From Endozoicomonas ascidiicola (lineage in GTDB: Bacteria > Pseudomonadota > Gammaproteobacteria > Pseudomonadales > Endozoicomonadaceae): 64,000 nucleotides of DNA. The notes under the pieces were generated by a model. It was not told where the DNA came from. It ran no database searches and saw nothing but the letters and a program-made list of their open reading frames with translations. This document shows positions 59,215 to 64,000 of the stretch, piece by piece. The position numbers and the translations under genes were made by a program. Each line of letters starts with the position of its first letter. The first letter of the stretch is position 1. Location: assembly GCF_001646945.1 (NCBI RefSeq), contig NZ_LUTV01000005.1:673190-737189 (forward strand), written 5' to 3'.

Positions 59215-59341
59215 AGTACAATTCTGAGGGAGAGAGGAGGAAGCAACCTCCCTATTTTCACGATATTTCCTGCCATTTTATACATACCTGTAATAGAGTA
59301 TGCCCAGAAAATAATGACAAAATATCGCTGGGAGTAGAATC

Positions 59342-60094
59342 ATGTCAGGTTCGTCTAACCACATCCTTATAGAGCAACTGGATGCCGTACTGACCATTCG
59401 TTTTAATCGCGTGGAAAAGAAAAATGCACTTACAGCGGCTATGTACGACTCTATTCGTACGGCACTGGTCTCTGCGGATCAGGATGACAGTATACGTGTG
59501 GTTTTGTTCTGTGCTCAGCCTGAAGTATTTACTGCCGGAAACGATCTGCAGGATTTCCTGGCCCAGGATACTTCCGAAGAACCGGCTGCCATGAAACTGC
59601 TGCGGCAACTGGCTGTTCAGAAGAAACCGCTTGTTGCGGCAGCCAGCGGTATTGCTGTCGGTATCGGTGTCACCTTGCTGTTGCATTGTGACCTGGTGTA
59701 TCTCGGTGAAGATACCAGAATGCGCCTGCCGTTTGTGAATCTCGCCGTTGTTCCAGAGGCCGCCTCCAGCCTATTGCTACCTAACCTGATGGGGCGTCAA
59801 CGGGCATCAGAACTGTTGATGCTGGGTGATTTTTTTGACAGTAAGACAGCAAAAGAGCTGGGCATTGCCAATGGTATTGTCTCCAATAATGAGGTTTTCG
59901 ATCTGGCACTCCAGAAAGCACAGGCATTAGCTTCCAAACCTCAAGAAGCGCTAGTGCTGACCAAACAGCTGATTACCGGCACCCACCGGCAGGATGTTCT
60001 TGATCGTATTGATGAAGAGGGCAGGCTGTTTGGGGAAAGGTTGGTTTCTGAGGAAGCCCGGCAGGTGATGGCGGCGTTTTTTGCTGGAAAGTAA
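59342..60094 (+). CDS. Enoyl-CoA hydratase/isomerase family protein
   Basis: A 250-aa crotonase-fold enzyme. Oxyanion-hole segments are AGNDLQDFLA (about 64-73) and SGIAVGIGVTLLLHCDLVY (about 101-119), followed by VVPEAASSLLLPNLMG with the likely acidic residue. It may act in fatty acid or amino acid breakdown as an isomerase. GGGAG lies 7 nt before the ATG. Confidence 0.88.
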   Translation: MSGSSNHILIEQLDAVLTIRFNRVEKKNALTAAMYDSIRTALVSADQDDSIRVVLFCAQPEVFTAGNDLQDFLAQDTSEEPAAMKLLRQLAVQKKPLVAAASGIAVGIGVTLLLHCDLVYLGEDTRMRLPFVNLAVVPEAASSLLLPNLMGRQRASELLMLGDFFDSKTAKELGIANGIVSNNEVFDLALQKAQALASKPQEALVLTKQLITGTHRQDVLDRIDEEGRLFGERLVSEEARQVMAAFFAGK

Positions 60095-60211
60095 TAGGTA
60101 TTCGAACAACCTTTGATTTTGAACTATTTAGCTTATTTCCTCTCCAATTGCTTATTACCAGTGGTTAGCAGTGATCAACTGCTCTCCACTTCACAATCCT
60201 GGAGGGTAATT

Positions 60212-61042
60212 ATGGATCACATCACCGGTGCTGTAGCTCAAAACGGTCAGTTTAATAGTGCCGATTCAGCCAGAAAGAACCCTCTCCCCATAGAGGCCAC
60301 AAGCAAACCGGATTCATCAAAACCCAAAGCAGGTTTATTTACTGTAGGGGCAGTCGAGAATATTGCTATTCCAAGTATTATCTCAGTTGGGGCGTGTAAA
60401 CTCCTTGATATCACCTCTCTTAAGGGAAGGGGAGTAACAACTTTTCTTATATTTACTACTTACCTATCTTTCCAATTGTTTCGTGCTGTGAGGAGTATCG
60501 ATCATTCGGTCAAACAGAGTGAAGCGGATAATAAGAATTGGCGAAACTCACTTTCCGACCCGCTACCTAATATTTTAGTTACCGCGGGAAGGTCTGTTTC
60601 TCCAAACATGACATTCTCACCATCAAATGAAAGCGTATCCAGCTACAAAACATTGATAGATGACCCAACCAAAGAAAGAGCTTTAACAATAACATCCCCA
60701 TTTTCAACATCAGATGAATTGAAGAAATCTTTTTTAGAGGGCCTTGAATCCGTTATTGAAAGTGGCACCCTCGATTTAAATCGTGAAATGGGGTTCATTA
60801 TTTCCTGTTACAGCACCCACCAAAATACTCCCGATTTTACACAAGTACTTCATGCAGACCATAACGCTATTCACTTGGTTTACCCAGAAGGACATCAATC
60901 TTATAAAGCCGAAACGGCTAAACCTGAGAACATGATGAATTTCCTTGCCGAAGTAGTCTTACAGCACTCGAACCTCTGTTTTCAAAAAGCCAAAGAGGAA
61001 AATAAACCGATGACCTATCAAATAGGCTTTGTAAATTTGTAG
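60212..61042 (+). CDS. Unknown protein with membrane segment
   Basis: A 276-aa protein starting at ATG 60212 (GGAGGG 6 nt upstream). Residues about 44-66 and 73-90 are hydrophobic (VENIAIPSIISVGACKLLDI and FLIFTTYLSFQLFRAV), while the rest is polar. No family recognised. Confidence 0.5.
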   Translation: MDHITGAVAQNGQFNSADSARKNPLPIEATSKPDSSKPKAGLFTVGAVENIAIPSIISVGACKLLDITSLKGRGVTTFLIFTTYLSFQLFRAVRSIDHSVKQSEADNKNWRNSLSDPLPNILVTAGRSVSPNMTFSPSNESVSSYKTLIDDPTKERALTITSPFSTSDELKKSFLEGLESVIESGTLDLNREMGFIISCYSTHQNTPDFTQVLHADHNAIHLVYPEGHQSYKAETAKPENMMNFLAEVVLQHSNLCFQKAKEENKPMTYQIGFVNL

Positions 61043-61152
61043 CATTGTCCGAAAAATTTAAAACCGAGAGTAAATCCAACTTGAATACCTGAATTCAACA
61101 ACTAGCTTTAATTAGTGATGCAGACATTAAATCAGCGAACACGGAGCGTTCC

Positions 61153-61461
61153 ATGGAAGACCAAAACATCAAAAAACTGGCACTTATTGTCTCTGCCAAC
61201 TGCACTCGTCAATCTACTATTGAAGAGTGTCAGAAAATGGGACAGATTAATGATCAACAATACAGTCAGATCAACAAAGAAATGTCAGATCGCATTTATA
61301 CCTTCCTGACTTACCTGCTGCAAAAACCTGCTGATGAGTACACCGTTATGCTCGAAGCCATGGCCAAGCACTTTCCTGAAAATCAGGATATGCCCGAACT
61401 CAGCCAGTTTATCCTTCAGCAAAGTCAAAACAGCGGATCTGCCGCATCCCAGCAGCACTAA
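61153..61461 (+). CDS. Small helical protein, unknown
   Basis: A 102-aa polar helical protein with GGAG 6 nt before the ATG and a Gln/Ser-rich C-terminus (ILQQSQNSGSAASQQH). Not recognised. Confidence 0.5.
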   Translation: MEDQNIKKLALIVSANCTRQSTIEECQKMGQINDQQYSQINKEMSDRIYTFLTYLLQKPADEYTVMLEAMAKHFPENQDMPELSQFILQQSQNSGSAASQQH

Positions 61462-61482
61462 TCTGTAAATCGTCTATGCTTG

Positions 61483-61500
61483 TCCCTGATTTATCAGGGA
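61483..61500 (+). terminator. Short perfect hairpin
   Basis: TCCCTGAT and ATCAGGGA with only two bases between them form an 8-bp stem 21 nt past the upstream stop and 8 nt before the next start. No T run follows, so it may be a weak terminator or a translational block. Confidence 0.35.
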
Positions 61501-61508
61501 CTAAATCA

Positions 61509-62058
61509 ATGAAATTGACTCGGAAGATACCCACTTACCACTGGTCTTATGGGCTTATCGTTTTGATATTTTCTAGCATACAAGCTTTCAGCGATGTACC
61601 AAGCGCCGTCTCAAATAATAAACATCTGCTTGAACCATTGAGCCAACTTTTAAATGAATTTGATATCACTCACGATGGCTGCCTGAGCTCAATGATTGAA
61701 GCCAGTCAGCAGTGGCGAAGAAAGCCAGCACAGGAGCGCTGGGAATTACCGGACATCAATCTGTCCGCAGAAAAAACACACCGAGTATTCCAATTACTGA
61801 AACAGCTCCGAATGACAGGGTCTATTGAACCATCGTCAAACCAATATGATTATCTACTTCTGCTGGGCTCAACAGCACCGGGCATGCTTCATCGGCTGCA
61901 ACATCTGACGGAGCTTTGGGATAAGGGGCTGAGATTTAAACACCTTATCTTTCTGGTCAGTGAACGGCCATTGCACGCCACTATGGATCGGGTGAAATTA
62001 AATGTGCTCACCAGAGCCTTTTCATCCCCAAAAAACCAAGATTTGAACAATACTGTAT
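61509..62058 (+). pseudogene. Exported protein gene, 5' part (interrupted by IS)
   Basis: An N-terminal signal-like segment (SYGLIVLIFSSIQAFSDVPS), then a domain with YDYLLLLGSTAPGMLHRLQH and FKHLIFLVSERPLHATM. It reads like a nucleotide- or sugar-binding fold but I do not recognise the family. The frame meets the IS near 62058 and stops at once inside it. The 3' part at 63408-63818 continues in the same frame once the IS is removed. Confidence 0.65.
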
Positions 62059-63407
62059 GAGTATTTCTCAGCGGTTAGATCAATATGTCCTCGCCTGTTT
62101 CTCTTGCTGATAGACTTGCTGCCCACCCGATACTTGAACGTAGAGTGTCTGCCCTATTAGATATCGTTGAAGCTGAGTCTGGACAGCTCGATCGTGCCAG
62201 TGATGCTGAGGAGACCGTCATACAGAACCTCCGTAGTATGGGTAACGAGCTTCTTACTGATTGGGGTGCCTGCAAAGAAAATCAGAAGTTTTCTGAGGCC
62301 TGCCTGAAACACCCCGACAGTAAAGTTCGAAAAAAAACACTCATTGGTTCAGCACTTACGGAAAAATAGGCGTCGTTGAGCGCTGTCCAACGATCGATCA
62401 ACATCGATTCAGACCCTTTAGCCATGCTGCCCAGGTTCACTGCAGAGACTATTCTCTCACTATTCAACGCAAAATTGTCGACTTTGCTGCTGACTGCTCT
62501 TTCCAGGCAGCCTCTAAGAAAATGCACGAACATTACGGTATAGATATTCCTGAGTCGTCTGTACGTGCTATTACGCTTGAACATGCCAGTTGCATGCAAG
62601 AGGAAACCTTCATTCCCGAACAGAATTCTCAGGACTTCACCGGTGAAGCTGAGCAGTTTGTGGGCGAAATGGATGGCAGTATGATTCCTGTTGTTCTATT
62701 TAATGACGTAGAAGACGGAGACAAACGAAAAACGCGTAAAACGGAATGGCAAGAAGCCAAGCTTTGTCAGGTCTATAAGCTCGGCAGCAATGATAAGCGT
62801 CATCTGGCTACTATGAAAGGCCCTAATAAGGCCGGTGATCAGTGGTTAAACTGTGCTTTAGCACAAGGCTTTAATCCGAAGTCGTCTATTCACTGCGTAA
62901 GTGATGGAGCTACCTGGATTGCCAGCCAGGCAAAAAGGGTGTTTGGAAACCAAGGGAGCTACCTTGTCGACTATTACCATCTCTCTGAGTACTTTGCTGA
63001 TGCAGCAGAAGAGTGCGTGGGCTATAAAAAGGCGGCTCGTATCGAGTGGCGGCATTGCCAACAGGAACGGATGAAGTCAGGAGATGTGAGTGCAGTCATA
63101 GCAGAGCTTGATCAGCATAGAAATGGAAAGAAGGGCAAGGCCGCGAATAAGTCTGAGGAATGCCATCGATACATCAGAAACCGTCCAGGTCAGTTTGAAT
63201 ATGCGGCAGCGAGAGCGGTAAACCTTCCCATCGGTTCTGGTGAAATAGAGAGTGCGAACAGTTCAATAGTGCAAATGCGACTCAAGATACCCGGCGCCTG
63301 GTGGAAACCCGAGAACGCTGAAGCAATGCTTGGCTTAAGAACATTACGAGCTAACGGTGAATGGGATCAGTACTGGGAGCGCTTAGGGTAACCGGTGAAA
63401 GGACACT
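62059..63407 (+). mobile_element. ISKra4-like insertion sequence
   Basis: Approximate limits. Subterminal inverted repeats TCAGCGGTTA (62068-62077) and TAACCGGTGA (63389-63398) match at 9 of 10 positions. The transposase fills the interior. I do not see a target duplication, so ends could shift by a few bp. Confidence 0.65.
62085..63391 (+). CDS. ISKra4-like transposase (needs a -1 frameshift)
   Basis: Two overlapping frames make one transposase. The first (62085-62369) gives the N-terminal 94 residues. A run of eight A (62330-62337) forms the slippery heptamer A AAA AAA. A -1 shift there continues as NTHWFSTYGKIGVVERC and through MDGSMIPVV, WQEAKLCQVYKLG and SGEIESANS to the stop at 63391, which is the ISKra4-type core. 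GEMDGSMIP likely holds a catalytic Asp. A simple inactivating mutation is the alternative to programmed shifting. Confidence 0.72.
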
Positions 63408-63818
63408 TTTAATTTCACCCCTATGGATCAGTCCGATGTATTGGCCAAATGGGCACAGGCTTATGAACTGAAGCCAGCAAAAACAGAAACCGATGTAGCC
63501 ATTCTTTTACATAAATTGGCAGACTTGCCAATCGCTTTGAAAGCCGTACCGGCAGAGTTTATCGATACTCCGGGCCACGTCCATCAAGGGTACTGGTATC
63601 GCCCCAATACCCGGGATACGCTGAAGCACTGGTTAAAACAGAAGCCGGTACCCGGTTCCACTCTGGTTATCACCGACCAACCCCACGGCAACTATCAGGA
63701 AACCGTGGTCAGGCAGGAGCTTCCAGAAACATTTACGGTGGATCTTTCTACCGGTTCAGCAAAACCATCAACCAGAATGGTCATTTATCTCGATTCTCTA
63801 GGAGCCTGTCGGACTTAG
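63408..63818 (+). pseudogene. Exported protein gene, 3' part (broken by IS on both sides)
   Basis: The continuation of the gene at 61509: PMDQSDVLAKWAQAYELK, then NTRDTLKHWLKQKP and LVITDQPHGNYQETVVR. The reading frame runs to 63818, but from about 63803 it enters what looks like another IS end (ending LGACRT). So the gene is probably non-functional. Confidence 0.6.
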
Positions 63819-64000
63819 AACAACTTTTGAGTATAATACCCGCAAGATCGTAAAAGACAGCCAGAGTCTCTTCCAATATGAAATGAGCCTGAACGGAGCC
63901 CTTGTTTCCAAAATGAAATGAGCCTGTGATTTCTGATCTTTCGTCCAAAATTACTGGATGAAAATCATAATGGACACACGGCTCATCAAATCGCTCCAGC
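63803..64000 (+). mobile_element. Probable left end of a second insertion sequence
   Basis: From AGCCTGTCGGACTTAGAACA the sequence no longer fits the interrupted gene. It holds a perfect TATAAT (63832-63837), a repeat ATGAAATGAGCCTG (63876-63889 and 63915-63928), and a start codon near 63958. The layout suits an IS end with its transposase running past the window. Family not identified. Confidence 0.4.
63958..64000 (+). CDS. Possible transposase start (partial)
   Basis: The frame ATG AAA ATC ATA ATG GAC ACA CGG encodes MKIIMDTRLIKSLQ up to the window end. A second in-frame ATG is at 63970. Only its place inside the probable IS suggests a transposase. Confidence 0.35.
   Translation, partial: MKIIMDTRLIKSLQ

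Overview
The window looks like a gammaproteobacterial chromosome, most likely Endozoicomonas or a close marine, host-associated relative. That guess rests on the mix of house-keeping genes, the 'CGTTCCCACG' REP family, an ISKra4-type element and A/T-rich genes of unknown function; it is an inference, not a match. The dominant feature is a complete-looking prophage of about 42.2 kb (roughly 1784-43974), inserted at the 3' end of a tRNA-Asn gene inside a tRNA-Lys/tRNA-Asn array.

Left host flank (1-1783): the end of a DUF3094 gene, a type II NADH dehydrogenase, a minus-strand tRNA terminator, and one tRNA-Lys cut off from the rest of its array by the prophage. attL and attR share a 14-bp core, AAAATGGCTCCCCG (1770-1783 and 43975-43988).

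Prophage late region (1930-25337, plus strand): terminase, portal and Mu F-like head protein; an inserted accessory block (Com-like zinc protein, DNA methyltransferase, and a KAP P-loop NTPase with its own promoter and terminator); a fused protease-scaffold-capsid gene with an internal start; lysis and connector genes; then a P2-like contractile tail (V, W, J, I, fibre, sheath, tube, E/E', tape measure, U, X, D). The phage is therefore a myovirus with a Mu-like head and a P2-like tail, and no transposition genes are seen.

Prophage control and early region (25324-42531): an XRE regulator, a CI-like repressor facing two ribbon-helix-helix proteins across an operator region, a CII-like regulator, a small tyrosine recombinase, an unusual CsrA-like protein, a primase-helicase, many small unknown genes, a BstA-like candidate defence gene, an ankyrin protein, a cluster of DnaA-box-like sites, a second tyrosine recombinase and a GroES-like protein. 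A large serine recombinase ends inside attR, so its C-terminal tail is supplied by host tRNA sequence in the lysogen and by phage sequence in the free form.

Right host flank (43979-64000): six tRNA genes, a 2-Cys peroxiredoxin, a CGFS glutaredoxin, an AhpD-like protein, a three-domain rhodanese, an M48 lipoprotein protease, an aminotransferase, an RND efflux pair, a CWC protein, a crotonase and several unknown proteins. One unknown exported-protein gene is broken by an ISKra4-like IS whose transposase needs a -1 frameshift, and a probable second IS begins at the right edge.
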